Part shown: in pieces, positions 50,030 to 59,310 of the stretch
Layout: each line of letters starts with the position of its first letter
Numbering within the stretch: position 1 is the stretch's first letter
NCBI GenBank assembly: GCA_039707655.1
Contig: CM077672.1
Span: 354,870,031-354,934,030 of the forward strand
Direction of reading: 5' to 3'
Origin: Elymus sibiricus
Taxonomy: Eukaryota; Streptophyta; Magnoliopsida; Poales; Poaceae
Length of the DNA stretch: 64,000 bases
Made by a program: the position numbers and the translations under genes
Notes under the pieces: generated by a model
Databases searched by the model: none
The model's input: only the letters and a program-made list of their open reading frames with translations
What the model was told of the DNA's origin: nothing

Positions 50030-50784
50030 AGACGGGGCGACCAACTGAACTGCTACGAAAATGCTCGCGCGCGACGTGCGCAGAAAATAATTAAGACGTG
50101 AACTTGCACGGTCTTTTTAGATAAAAAAGTTTGTTTCCTCTCTCTTTGCGTTCATCAATCTTGTAGGAGTAGGTTTCACAGTTTGGTTCAAAAAGTTCCG
50201 AGCAGATAATAGGCTGGTTTGGCTCACTGTTTTCCCTTTTACATTCGTATATGAATTACTGTATTTATTATGGAGGCCAATAGTTGGGGAACGTCAGCTG
50301 GAGACGACGTGCGAGTGAACGCTTGGTTCACTCGATAAAACCAGCCCGGGCGAACTATGATGTTCGCTGGGATTAATCCTCCCGAACGAAACCAACTCAG
50401 CGAGAGCCTCTCCAGGTCAAATTTCTTTGACACTACAACACGGGCAAGGAAGAAAATGCCAAAAAAGGCCCAGCTTTAGCACCACAAAAACAGGCCTTTA
50501 AAACTAAAATAATTTGTTTGCCATGTGTATACAAATGAAAATTTGCCAAATGTCAAGCAAAAAAATTCGCATAGCTCTGAAAATTTAATTTGCAAATACA
50601 CATATGCTTCAATGTACAAGACAAAAGTTCTGTATTAAAAAGGAACATTTTCCATCAAACAAAAAAAAATATTTTCCATCATATATAGCATGAATTCGCC
50701 AAATGCATGTAAAAACACATACTAAAAAATTCTTTAATTGCCATGATAGTAATAAAATTGTCAAGGTCTACATAATAAAAGGCT
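50030..50784. other. Intergenic AT-rich DNA with GCCA(T)-type short repeats
   Basis: No gene seen. From about 50510 it carries degenerate AAATTTGCCA / TTGCCATG units like those at 59340-60240, so the Mutator-like element was probably inserted into one older repeat. Confidence 0.5.
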
Positions 50785-50794
50785 AAAAAAATTT

Positions 50795-50949
50795 AAATAA
50801 TACATTTTTTTATTAAATTTGAAAAATAATACGCGGTTTCGACATATTACAGAAATAATACGGCGTCGTCCTACCGTGGGCCGACTGGAACTTGTCGTCC
50901 TGCAGTTGGCCGACTGGATCCCGTCGTCCTATAGGAGGCCGACAGCTGG
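50795..50949 (+). repeat. Left terminal inverted repeat of the MULE
   Basis: 155 bp matching 59147-59301 in reverse complement, with a few substitutions (for example AAAATAATACGCGG against AACATAATACACAG). It holds several GGCCGAC motifs, which continue to about 51095. Confidence 0.93.
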
Positions 50950-51520
50950 TTACTCGGCCACCTGGCGGCCGACGAGTGGCCAGGCCACGTCGCGCCGCTC
51001 CCTTCGGCCGAGCATGTGCTGTCGGTGGCCGGGGCCCATCTAGTCGGCTTCCTGCAAACCGATCGACTTCCTGCAGGCCGACAGGTGCCACAGCCGACTT
51101 TTCTTCCTCCTCGTTCCCTTCTCTTCCTCCTCCTCCGTTCTTTCTTCTTCTTCTGTGTTCTTCGTTTCTTCTCTGTAGCACTCGAAAATTCTCTCATTTG
51201 TACACCAAATCAGCCCATTTTTTGCCGATTTTCAACCGTGGATGCATTGTAGATAGTTGGTGGAGGCAAGGGAGACCTCGATCTAGTGATGGGGTAGCTT
51301 GTGGTGGTCGTGGTGAGCATTTTGGTGGAGGTGGTGGTGAGCATATTGGTGAATGTGGTGGAGGTTGTGTTGGTGGTGGAGGTGGAGCTGGTGGAGGTGA
51401 AGCTCCGGCAGTGTGGTGGAGGTGAAGCTCCGGCTCCGGCTCCGGTGATTGAAGGCCGCCGTTCGTCGTTGGTTCGCATGCTTCAAGGATATAATTGAAC
51501 ATACATTTTCTCTGTCGTAG

Positions 51521-51904
51521 TTGCTCCTGTAGTATTCGGTAATATGTTTCGATGTGAAATATATTAGGTGTGCGAATATTGTTATTTGCTCCGGTAGTAA
51601 CCGTAATATATTGAGATGTCTAATATTTAGTTGTGTGAATATTTTTAGTTGCTCCGGTAATATTCCGTACTATATGTGGATGTCAAATATTTAGGTTTGT
51701 CAGTATTTTTAGTTGCTCCGGTACTATCCGTAATATATTTAGATGTCAAATATTTAGTTCTGTCAATATTTGAAGTTGCTCCGGTAATATCCGTAATATA
51801 TTAAGTTCTTTAAATATTTTTAGGTGTGTGAATATTTTTAGTTGCTCCGTTAATATTCCGTAATATATGTACTTGTCAAATATTTAGGAGTGCGAATATT
51901 TGTA
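51521..51904 (+). repeat. Six tandem ~64-bp repeats upstream of the transposase
   Basis: Units start TTGCTCCGGTA at 51521 (variant TTGCTCCTGTA), 51585, 51648, 51712, 51775 and 51841, continue through CCGTAATATAT and TGTCAAATATTTAG, and end GAATATTTTTAG. They lie in the leader or 5' intron of the transposase gene. A GGT/GGA-rich microsatellite (51300-51430) precedes them. Confidence 0.85.
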
Positions 51905-51964
51905 GTTTGTCATGCTGTTTAACAGTTGTCTGTCCATGTTAAATAATTTTATAGGTGAGCCAAG

Positions 51965-54736
51965 ATGTCTGATGTAGTGAAGTTCATATTTTTCTACGGT
52001 CCTGGTACTGTCCAAACAAATGAGATTGGGGTTGATCTGAGTGAATTTGAGCACATAGAGGTGCCACTGACCGCCCCTCAAACATGGTCTGTTAGTCAGT
52101 TGAAAGAATGGGTGACAACATGTTTAGGGCTGAATACTGAAATGCACAACGTGGGTGTTCACGCATTGTGGACCCGGTCAAGTTCAAACAATTTCTTCTA
52201 TTTGAGGCCAATAGAGCGGGACTCTCAGTGGGTGCGCTGGTTACAAGGTTGCGAAAGCAGGGGATGCAATCCTTGTGCCTTAGTGCTTCCCGTTGTGAAG
52301 GAGGTAATTGCACCTGAAGGCCAGGGTGGTTACGATCCTGGGCAAAGCAGTGACGGGATGATGTTATCTATGTCAAATGCTGGAGATGATGGTTACGAAC
52401 AAGGGCAGAGTAGTCAGGTGGAAGGAGGAAATGCCGATGATTATTACAGTGGCGAGGCGGACGGTGACGAGGTAGATGGGCACATGCAGAACCAGATGGA
52501 AGATGAAGATACAGATGTTGACATTGGTCATGCCGATGATTCCGAGGAGTCGGATGAAGAAGAGAACGCAGAGGATGTGCCGAATCCTGCATCATGGAAT
52601 CATGACTTCTCATCAGCAATGACTGTGGACGATGGGCATGATTCTGCCTGGCAATATCACCAGAACAACATTGCGACGGGTGCTATGTATCCCAACAAGG
52701 ACGCTCTGAAGGACGCAATCATTCAATGGGCAATGTCCACACAAAGGGTTTTAAGAGCTGATGTGTCAAGTCAGAAATACTTGACAATGGTATGCCAGAA
52801 CGCAAATTGTCCCGCCAGGGTGCATGGCTATCTCCCTAAGTATGGCACAAGTTGGGTGATCAGTGACCTAGTTCATCACACATGTCTTATTCCCTGCATC
52901 CCTCAAGATCATGGCAACCTTTCGTCCACGCTTATTGCTCGGTTGTTTTACAGTGAGATAGTGGAGAGCAAAGCGATGGAAGTGAAGGCTATCCAGACAA
53001 AAGTCTTCGTCAGGTTCAAGTACATAATTTCTTATGGCAAGGCTTGGAGGGCTAAGCATAGGGCGCTTGAGAACAGATTTGGTTCTTATTTCGATGCCTA
53101 TGATTGTGTTGTGCGGCTCCTCCACACGCTGAAGGACCGGAATCCTGGCAACTATGTTGACATCCAAGACCTCTTCATGCCAGAGTTCCCAACTGTGAGG
53201 GTGCTGCATCGACTGTTCTTCTCTTTCAGTGTATGCATCGAAGCTTTCAGGCATTGCCGACCGGTGATATGTGTAGATGGCACTTTTCTCACTGGCAAGT
53301 ACAAGGGTCAGATCCTGACAGCCATTGGTCAAGACGGCGAAAATCAAGTAGTCCCACTCGCATTTGCATTTGTGGAGAGTGAGAACATTGAAAGTTGGAC
53401 ATGGTTCTTCAGGAGATTGAAAATAGCAGTTGTGAAGGATAAGCCCAATGTGTGCATCCTTCATGACAGGCATGCAGGTATACTCAGTGCGATAAAGACA
53501 CTGACAAACCCTGGTCCTAAGGAACAAACTCCATGGCAGGACTTGCAGAGCCGTTGGTGCATGCGCCATTTGGGGGCTAATTTCTTCTCGCAGTTTAGAA
53601 ATAAGAACCTGATGAATCTGTTCAAAAAACTCTGCAAGCAGAACCAACTATGGAAGTACAATTTGATACATGACAGACTTAATGTGTGCACGCAGAGACA
53701 CGTTAGGGACAGGAAAGCTGCAAGAGATGCAGCGGTGAGAGCACATGTTGAAGCAGTAGCAGCACAGTTAGCAACAGGAACATCGGCCGTGGAGGAGGAG
53801 CCTGTTGGGCTTTGTGACTTGCCAGGATTTGACCCACCTGGTACTAGGAGAAGGCTCGGGAGGTCGATTAAAACCTTCGAGCAGTGGATAGAGCATGAGC
53901 CTCTGGAGAGGTGGTCTTTGCTGCATGACACACATGGAGCAAGGTACGGTGTCATGACTACGAACCTCGCAGAAACATACAACTTTGTCCTTAGAGGAAA
54001 CCGGGCATTACCACTTACAGCCATCGTTGAGGGTATTTTCTATGGCACCGTCAAGTATTTCAGAGATAGACGTCAAAAAGCAGAGCAGCATATGTTGAAC
54101 AACCCAAGCACATGTTACTGTGAAAGGATTATGAAGTACATGGAAGAAAAGATGGAAAAAGCTAGGTCACACACTGTAGTCCCCATTGGTAATCAAAAAA
54201 GAAGGTTTGAGGTCCGCTTAGCTAACAACAAATTTGGCTGTGCAAATGAGCTGAGGACGCATGAGGTGAAAATTGGAAATGAAGTCTGGCCAACGTGTGA
54301 GTGCACATGCAACAAACCGAAGTTGCTTCACCTACCATGCTCCCATGTACTTGCTGCTTGCGGGCAGCTTGGAATGGACGCAATCTCGTTTGTGTCTCCA
54401 TATTTTCTGAAAGAGTCCGTCCTCAATACCTGGACAGGTGAGTTGCTGGGATTTCGCTCAATGGGTAACTTCAACACCGTTAATCCTGTTGAAAGACGGT
54501 ACATTCCAGACCCAGAGAATATGCGTACAAGTAGAGGTAGACGACAGTGTCGGCGCATCCGGAATGATATGGACGAATCTGAAGCGGGAGGCCCCACTAT
54601 GCAATGCATTTTATGCAATGAATTTGGCCATAGGGACACTAATTGTCCCACTTTCGTCACTGCCAGTGGTACTGGACGTGGACGAGGCAACCGGGGACGA
54701 GGAGGAAGAGGAGGAAGAGGGAGAGGAAGAAGCTAG
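51965..54736 (+). CDS. MULE transposase (MudrA type), intact
   Basis: 923 codons without interruption; ATG 51965 in good context (CCAAGATGTC). Residues 1-110 are the N-terminal domain common in grass MULEs (VKFIFFYGPG). 150-215 are acidic. 239-306 form the MuDR DNA-binding zinc domain (GAMYPNKDAL, C277, ending VHHTC). 430-520 are the MULE catalytic core with CVDGTF (D438) and LHDRHAGI (D501); the WCMRHLGANF motif follows, and NLAETYNF supplies the likely third acid (E670). A SWIM finger starts at C778 (CECTCN...CSH), a CCHC knuckle uses C881, C884, H889 and C894, and the tail is Gly/Arg-rich. It cuts and joins the element ends in the nucleus. Every expected part is present, so it could be active if expressed. 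Confidence 0.95.
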   Translation: MSDVVKFIFFYGPGTVQTNEIGVDLSEFEHIEVPLTAPQTWSVSQLKEWVTTCLGLNTEMHNVGVHALWTRSSSNNFFYLRPIERDSQWVRWLQGCESRGCNPCALVLPVVKEVIAPEGQGGYDPGQSSDGMMLSMSNAGDDGYEQGQSSQVEGGNADDYYSGEADGDEVDGHMQNQMEDEDTDVDIGHADDSEESDEEENAEDVPNPASWNHDFSSAMTVDDGHDSAWQYHQNNIATGAMYPNKDALKDAIIQWAMSTQRVLRADVSSQKYLTMVCQNANCPARVHGYLPKYGTSWVISDLVHHTCLIPCIPQDHGNLSSTLIARLFYSEIVESKAMEVKAIQTKVFVRFKYIISYGKAWRAKHRALENRFGSYFDAYDCVVRLLHTLKDRNPGNYVDIQDLFMPEFPTVRVLHRLFFSFSVCIEAFRHCRPVICVDGTFLTGKYKGQILTAIGQDGENQVVPLAFAFVESENIESWTWFFRRLKIAVVKDKPNVCILHDRHAGILSAIKTLTNPGPKEQTPWQDLQSRWCMRHLGANFFSQFRNKNLMNLFKKLCKQNQLWKYNLIHDRLNVCTQRHVRDRKAARDAAVRAHVEAVAAQLATGTSAVEEEPVGLCDLPGFDPPGTRRRLGRSIKTFEQWIEHEPLERWSLLHDTHGARYGVMTTNLAETYNFVLRGNRALPLTAIVEGIFYGTVKYFRDRRQKAEQHMLNNPSTCYCERIMKYMEEKMEKARSHTVVPIGNQKRRFEVRLANNKFGCANELRTHEVKIGNEVWPTCECTCNKPKLLHLPCSHVLAACGQLGMDAISFVSPYFLKESVLNTWTGELLGFRSMGNFNTVNPVERRYIPDPENMRTSRGRRQCRRIRNDMDESEAGGPTMQCILCNEFGHRDTNCPTFVTASGTGRGRGNRGRGGRGGRGRGRS

Positions 54737-54754
54737 GCTGCGTGGCACTATGTT

Positions 54755-55155
54755 CTAAATTTGTATTAAGTGTGGCACTAAGTTTGAAATTTGTATTAAG
54801 TGTGGCACTAACTTTGAAATTTGTATTAAGTGTGGCACTAAGTTTGAAATTTGTATTAAGTGTGGCATTATGTTTGAAATTTGTATTAAGTGTGGCACTA
54901 TGTTTGAAATTTGTATTAAGTGTGGCACTAAGTTTGAAATTTGTATTAAGTGTGGAACTATGTTTGAAATTTTTATTAAGTGTGGCACTATGTTTGAAAT
55001 TTGTATTAAGTGTGGCACTAAGTTTGAAATTTGTATTAAGTGTGGAACTATGTTTGAAATTTTTATTAAGTGTGGCACTATGTTTGAAATTTGTATTAAG
55101 TGTGGCACTAAGTTTGAAATTTGTATTAAGTGTGGCACTATGTTTGAAATTTATA
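54755..55155 (+). repeat. Thirteen-copy 30-bp minisatellite between transposase and PMD gene
   Basis: The unit is TTTGAAATTTGTATTAAGTG plus TGGCACTAAG, about 13 head-to-tail copies. Variant units (GGAACTATG, TTTTTATTAAG) recur 90 bp apart (about 54953 and 55043), so a three-unit block was duplicated. The period is a multiple of three and lacks stops in several frames, giving spurious ORFs on both strands. It starts just after the transposase stop, so it is 3' UTR or spacer DNA. Confidence 0.92.
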
Positions 55156-55164
55156 TGTGCAGGA

Positions 55165-57832
55165 ATGGCGGGAATGTCGTTGCTTAATCCGGACATTGAT
55201 AGAAAGCATCGTGCTGCGATAGGTTCTGAGCGCAAGCTTGAGGACCTGGTCACTCGCACTCAAAAGGAAGACTGGAAGATACACGAGGGATGGGTTGAGC
55301 GGTACGTGCTTTAGTTATTTCCATCAAGCATGTATATTAATGGTACACACTAACTGAATTGTCCTGACATGCAGGTTGAAATGGGCTGGCCTTTTACCTT
55401 TTGCGCGTCTGGTTGAGTCGACGGATACCTCCAAATGCCTCGCCATCGACCCACACGCTTAGTGGACCGGTGGAGGCCTGAGACCCACACGTTTCACTTC
55501 CGCTGGGGAGAGATGGCTCCTACTCTGGAGGATGTGTCCCTTTTGCTGGGACTACCGTTGGCAGGTCATGCCATAGGACCGTTGGAGGCACCGGCTGATT
55601 GGCAGCTAGGTATTGCACAACGTTTCGCGGGTATTTATGACGGTGCCCCGGCTCTGACATCGGACAATCACGGACCTAAGTATGAATGGTTGCGACATTT
55701 CCAGGTTAGTTCCCCTGTTGCATATCTTTCAGTTCTCGGGCATCTGGTTTTACAGAAGATACCTTTGCTATGTACTAATGCTTTCTCTTTGCTCAATACA
55801 GATCCAGAAGTTCCCGGGGTATCCAAGGGTCCCGTTGAATGCGACACAGATCACTCGCAGCCTGGAGGCATATATACTGTGGCTTCTCGGCAAGGTGATG
55901 TTCACGGAGAACCATGTCACCACTATTAGCGCGCTCTACATCCCTATTGCACTGGAGATCGCGAGCGCTGAGACACCAGATAAGATCACACAGAGGAGTT
56001 GGGGTTCGGCTGTCTTAGCGGCTACATACCGAGGTATGTGCAACGCCTGCCAGCTTACGGCACCCACGTCAGCCCTTCTTGGATGCCCTCTATTTCTGCA
56101 ACTATGGTTGTGGGAGAGGTTCTCCATAGGACGACCGGACGTACGTGTTGATGAGCCTGTGGATACCATGTTCGATGCTGACGGCATCGACATGCCTACT
56201 TTCGGTCTATGTTCGACACGTCGCAGGGTATGTCTAGTGTTATAATTATCTTCTTTGTGTACACTATGGTTGAATCTAACTTTTGTTTTCCACAGAGACG
56301 CTATGCTGGTGATCAGACCAGGCGAGCATACACGGCATTAAACGAGCAGTTCGATATGTACACTGGGGTGATCTGGCAGCCGTACACACAAGCGGTGATA
56401 GATGCAAGATTCCCCGGCGGTATGTCTGTGCTATGCACAAGAGATAACAATTACTGGATGACGAAATCGAAGATCATCTTCGATATCTTCGTCGAGGAGA
56501 TGGCCCAGCAGACGGTTATGAGGCAATTTGGTCTTCAACAGTTGGAGATACCACCCCCTACAGAGGCCCGGCTGCAAGGAGACATCCACAGGTATTGTCT
56601 AGTTATTCAATATTGCATTGTATTTCACAATTGTCCATACTGAATCATTAGTTAATTGTTTAACAAACACCATAATTTTAGGCTCACAAGGAAGGGGATT
56701 AGCAGGACAACTGTTGAGTGGCTAGTTAGGCTGCAGCCGTACGTTACACAATGGGAGACTGCGAGCACACATCTGTGGCACGAGAATATCGGGTTTGATC
56801 TCGATGAATTCAATCTCTATTTGCAGCGGTACATGAGCGGAACACGGTTACGCATCGTTCAGCACACTCACCTAGATGACATACCTGCCCCTACTACGTC
56901 GGATATGTACCCGAGCTATGATACTTCGGGCTCTAGGCAGTACGCGGTAAGATATATTCTCTTTAAGTAATGCATCTAGTTGTTACATACTTTGCCGTGC
57001 ATACTTAATAATCGTCGTGACAATTTCAGGCTGAGTTGACTCGCGGACTTGGCGAGGACGTGTCCAACTTTCAGCGTTCACTATCGTCTATGCCTCTAAT
57101 GGTTCCTCGGCCTCAGATCCAGAACTGGATGACTCGCATTGAGGGAAGGCTGCGAGCTTTGTATCGGGCTATCACGTGCACACGCACTTCGGACGTTCTT
57201 CACCAGCAGCCCCTACAACGCCCCCCGCGTCACTCCACGCACCAGCACCAGCCGCGTCACTCGACTGGTCAGCTAGAACCCACACATCACTGACATGACC
57301 CGCGTCCACGTCTAGCAGAGCAGTGGACGACCAGGCCACCACCTCCTGACCAGGCTGGTAGTTCGGCGTGGCAGCACCAGTCGGATCCCACGTCAGGCTC
57401 CGTGTTTCGGCCAGGACCACACCAGCAGGGTCCCACGCCGGGCTTCGTGATGCAACCCCCTCCTACAGGTATGTTTCACGCGCAATAATTCTTTTCAATA
57501 TCGATTGGGACTACGTATTTCGTCATTACTTATGTTCCCTACCTCCCGCAGGAGCCTACGGATATATGGCGTCGGCGTACGGACATGACGCGTCTATGTC
57601 CGGATCCGGGTGGGATAGTGACCATGAAGGTGGGCATAACACACAGGATTTCTTGTCGCAGCACAACGAGTGGATGGACATGTATTCGACTCCTGCACCA
57701 CCTCCCACACAGGAAACACAGTATGACCACAACGGGTCCGCGCTTCCTCCCCGTAACGTTCGGGCACCCCACAGGTATATGTGGCCGACGCCGCAAACAC
57801 CACCTCCACGACGTGGCGGACGGCGTGGTTGA
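55165..57832 (+). pseudogene. Plant mobile domain (PMD/MAIN-like) gene in the MULE, two lesions
   Basis: Seven exons fit by splice sites: 55165-55301, 55375-55704, 55802-56227, 56296-56591, 56692-56946, 57030-57468, 57552-57832. Start MAGMSLLNPDIDRKH; the PMD core follows: RWRPETHTFHFRWGEM, LEDVSLLLGLPLAG, then WGSAVLAATYRGMCNAC and LQLWLWERFSIGRP in exon 3. The tail is Gln/Pro/His-rich. Two breaks: a one-base loss near 55457 shifts frame just before LVDRW (TAG at 55460), and a TGA at 57291 interrupts exon 6, after which the same frame stays open to 57832. PMD proteins (MAIN, MAIL1) act with PP7-type phosphatases in silencing and genome stability, and the domain is known from plant transposons. 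Confidence 0.85.
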
Positions 57833-57844
57833 TGCTTGTGTGCC

Positions 57845-58015
57845 ACTATATCTATCTATGTATGCGAGAGACATATTCTACCTATGCATGTGTGTGACTT
57901 ATATCTAACTATGTATGCGATAGACTTATATCTAGCTATGTATGCGACAGACATATTTCTACCTATGTATGCGAGAGACATATTCTACCTATGTATGCGA
58001 GAGACATATTTCTAT
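57845..58015 (+). repeat. Tandem ~30-bp repeats after the PMD gene
   Basis: About six degenerate units of CTATGTATGCGAGAGACATA with TTTCTAC spacers, starting just past the PMD stop. Probably 3' UTR of that gene. Confidence 0.7.
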
Positions 58016-58128
58016 TCATTCGCATTGTTAATCAAGTTACATTTCCGGAGAGACAGCTATAGATAATTAAGATACAAGTACATCTGAATTAAACGATACG
58101 ACTGAGCTTAAATAATACAACATACAAA

Positions 58129-58608
58129 CTACATGAAGACATCATCGTCATCCTCCATCGATGCAGCACTCTTGCCCTTCGACGATGAGGCACTCTTGCC
58201 CTTCGACGATGAGGCACTCTTGCCCTTCGACGATGCGTCACTCTTGCCCTTCGACGATGCGGGTGTCTTGGCCTTGGTGCTCGGCATGAAGATATCGTCT
58301 TCGTCCTCGCTGTCTTCGGTCCATAAATAAGTATGTTCTGCTGCAGCCTTTAGGAATACTTCACCCTTATGTTGTTGCTTCTTCCACCTTCCATGCAACC
58401 TGAGAAGTTCTCTTCGTATCTCCTCAAAGGTCCTTGCAGGCCACCCGCACCTACTTAATGCGTGTGCCAACTCATTCAGTAAGGTGTCACTACTGAGGAG
58501 TTCGTCCCATGGAACTATCCTATTGTCTATCTCCAAATTGCTGGCTAACCTCAGAAGACGTTTCGACATACTCGGGTGGAAACTACGATCGAAAGGATAA
58601 TCGGACAT
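58129..58608 (-). CDS. Third MULE gene: 159-aa protein with acidic C-terminus
   Basis: Minus-strand ATG 58608 (MSDYPFDRSFHPSMSKRLLR); the longer frame upstream starts at a non-ATG codon. Residues 1-90 look like a compact helical fold (LLSSDTLLNELAHALSRCGW, FEEIRRELLRLHGRWKKQ). After an acidic EDSEDEDD patch come four 8-residue SSSKGKSA-type repeats (encoded by 24-bp units, 58169-58261) and a DDDD end. I recognise no family. A TATA box is 49 bp upstream and the GGCGGGAAA array lies just beyond it. It converges on the PMD gene. The intact frame and ordered promoter suggest a real gene; a role as transposition or expression helper is a guess. Confidence 0.65.
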   Translation of the reverse strand: MSDYPFDRSFHPSMSKRLLRLASNLEIDNRIVPWDELLSSDTLLNELAHALSRCGWPARTFEEIRRELLRLHGRWKKQQHKGEVFLKAAAEHTYLWTEDSEDEDDIFMPSTKAKTPASSKGKSDASSKGKSASSSKGKSASSSKGKSAASMEDDDDVFM

Positions 58609-58656
58609 CTTGACGAGACTACACTGCACTGCTTACCAACCTTTCTGTGGAGGGGG

Positions 58657-58663
58657 TTTTATA
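58657..58663 (-). promoter_or_regulatory. TATA box of the third MULE gene
   Basis: TATAAAA on the minus strand, 49 bp before the ATG at 58608, with the E2F-like array starting 18 bp upstream. Confidence 0.6.
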
Positions 58664-58680
58664 GGTTGAGAAGAGAAAGA

Positions 58681-58877
58681 TGGCGGGAAAGGGTTGGCGG
58701 GAAAGAAGATGGCGGGAACAGAAGGGTTGGCGGGAAAGAAGATGGCGGGAAAGAAGATGGCGGGAAAGGGTTGGCGGGAAAGAAGTTGGCGGGAAAGGAA
58801 GGGTTGGCGGGAAAGAGGATGGTGGGAAAGGAAGGGTTGGCGGGAAAGAGGATGGCGGGAAAGGGTTGGCGGGAAGT
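58681..58877 (-). promoter_or_regulatory. Array of E2F-type sites (TTTCCCGCC) in the MULE
   Basis: On the plus strand GGCGGGAA occurs 12 times in 197 bp, plus one GGTGGGAA. Ten copies read GCGGGAAA, the reverse complement of TTTCCCGC, an exact match to the E2F/DP consensus TTTSSCGC. Spacing is mostly 14-19 bp with AGAAGAT or GGAAGGGT spacers. The array lies upstream of the TATA box of the minus-strand gene. In plants E2F/DP dimers switch S-phase genes on or off. Confidence 0.7.
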
Positions 58878-59039
58878 ATAATGCCGGAAACAAATTATGG
58901 AAAAGTGTTGCGGAAAATTAGGCCAGGCTCGAGCGATAACTGGTGCGATAAAATTATGGTCCGAAATATGGTTCTATTAGGTGATAAATTTGTACCAGGA
59001 ACTAATTGGCTACGGGTAAGACGATTAGTTCCAATCGTC

Positions 59040-59099
59040 TTACGGTAGGCCGACTAGAGGGTAATCGGCTTACGGTAGGCCGACTAGAGGGTAATCGGT
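59040..59099 (+). repeat. Two tandem 30-bp units near the right end of the MULE
   Basis: CTTACGGTAGGCCGACTAGA with GGGTAATCGG occurs twice in a row, followed inward and outward by more GGCCGAC/GTCGGCC motifs up to the terminal repeat. Confidence 0.8.
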
Positions 59100-59146
59100 T
59101 TAGCAGATCAGCCGACAGGTCAGTCGGCCTGGGGTAAGCCGAGTGG

Positions 59147-59301
59147 CCAGCTGTCGGCCTCCTGTAGGCCGACAGGATCCAGTCGGCCAATGGTAGGACG
59201 ACAAGTTCCAGTCGGCCCACGGTAGGACGACGCCGTATTATTTCTGTAATATGTCGAAACTGTGTATTATGTTTCAAATTTAATAAAAAAATGTATTATT
59301 T
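59147..59301 (-). repeat. Right terminal inverted repeat of the MULE
   Basis: Reverse complement of 50795-50949, followed by AAAAAAATT (59302-59310). Confidence 0.93.
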
Positions 59302-59310
59302 AAAAAAATT

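Larger units (their letters stand above)
50795..59301 (+). mobile_element. Complete Mutator-like element with three genes
   Basis: 155-bp terminal inverted repeats (50795-50949 and 59147-59301) start AAATAATACATTTTTTT and are nearly identical. The 9-bp AAAAAAATT occurs at 50785-50793 and again at 59302-59310; one extra T at the left end makes the boundary uncertain by one base. Inside, in order: an intact transposase (51965-54736), a plant-mobile-domain gene (55165-57832) and a small divergent gene (58129-58608). Tandem repeats fill the spacers. The 8.5-kb size and terminal structure are those of autonomous plant MULEs; the extra genes are additions. Confidence 0.93.

Noticed and set aside
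53461..54024. Minus-strand 187- and 259-codon frames opposite the transposase
   Set aside because: They overlap catalytic-core coding sequence and show no independent motifs.
54870..55187. Regular 30-bp repeats resembling a CRISPR array or repeat protein (CIKCGTKFEI units)
   Set aside because: Units are contiguous without unique spacers, the genome is a plant's, and both strands are open only because the period is divisible by three. It is a minisatellite.
58680..59048. Gly/Lys/Arg-rich plus-strand frames (GKGWRERRW type)
   Set aside because: They translate the GGCGGGAAAG array; the sites and TATA box point to promoter DNA of the opposite strand.
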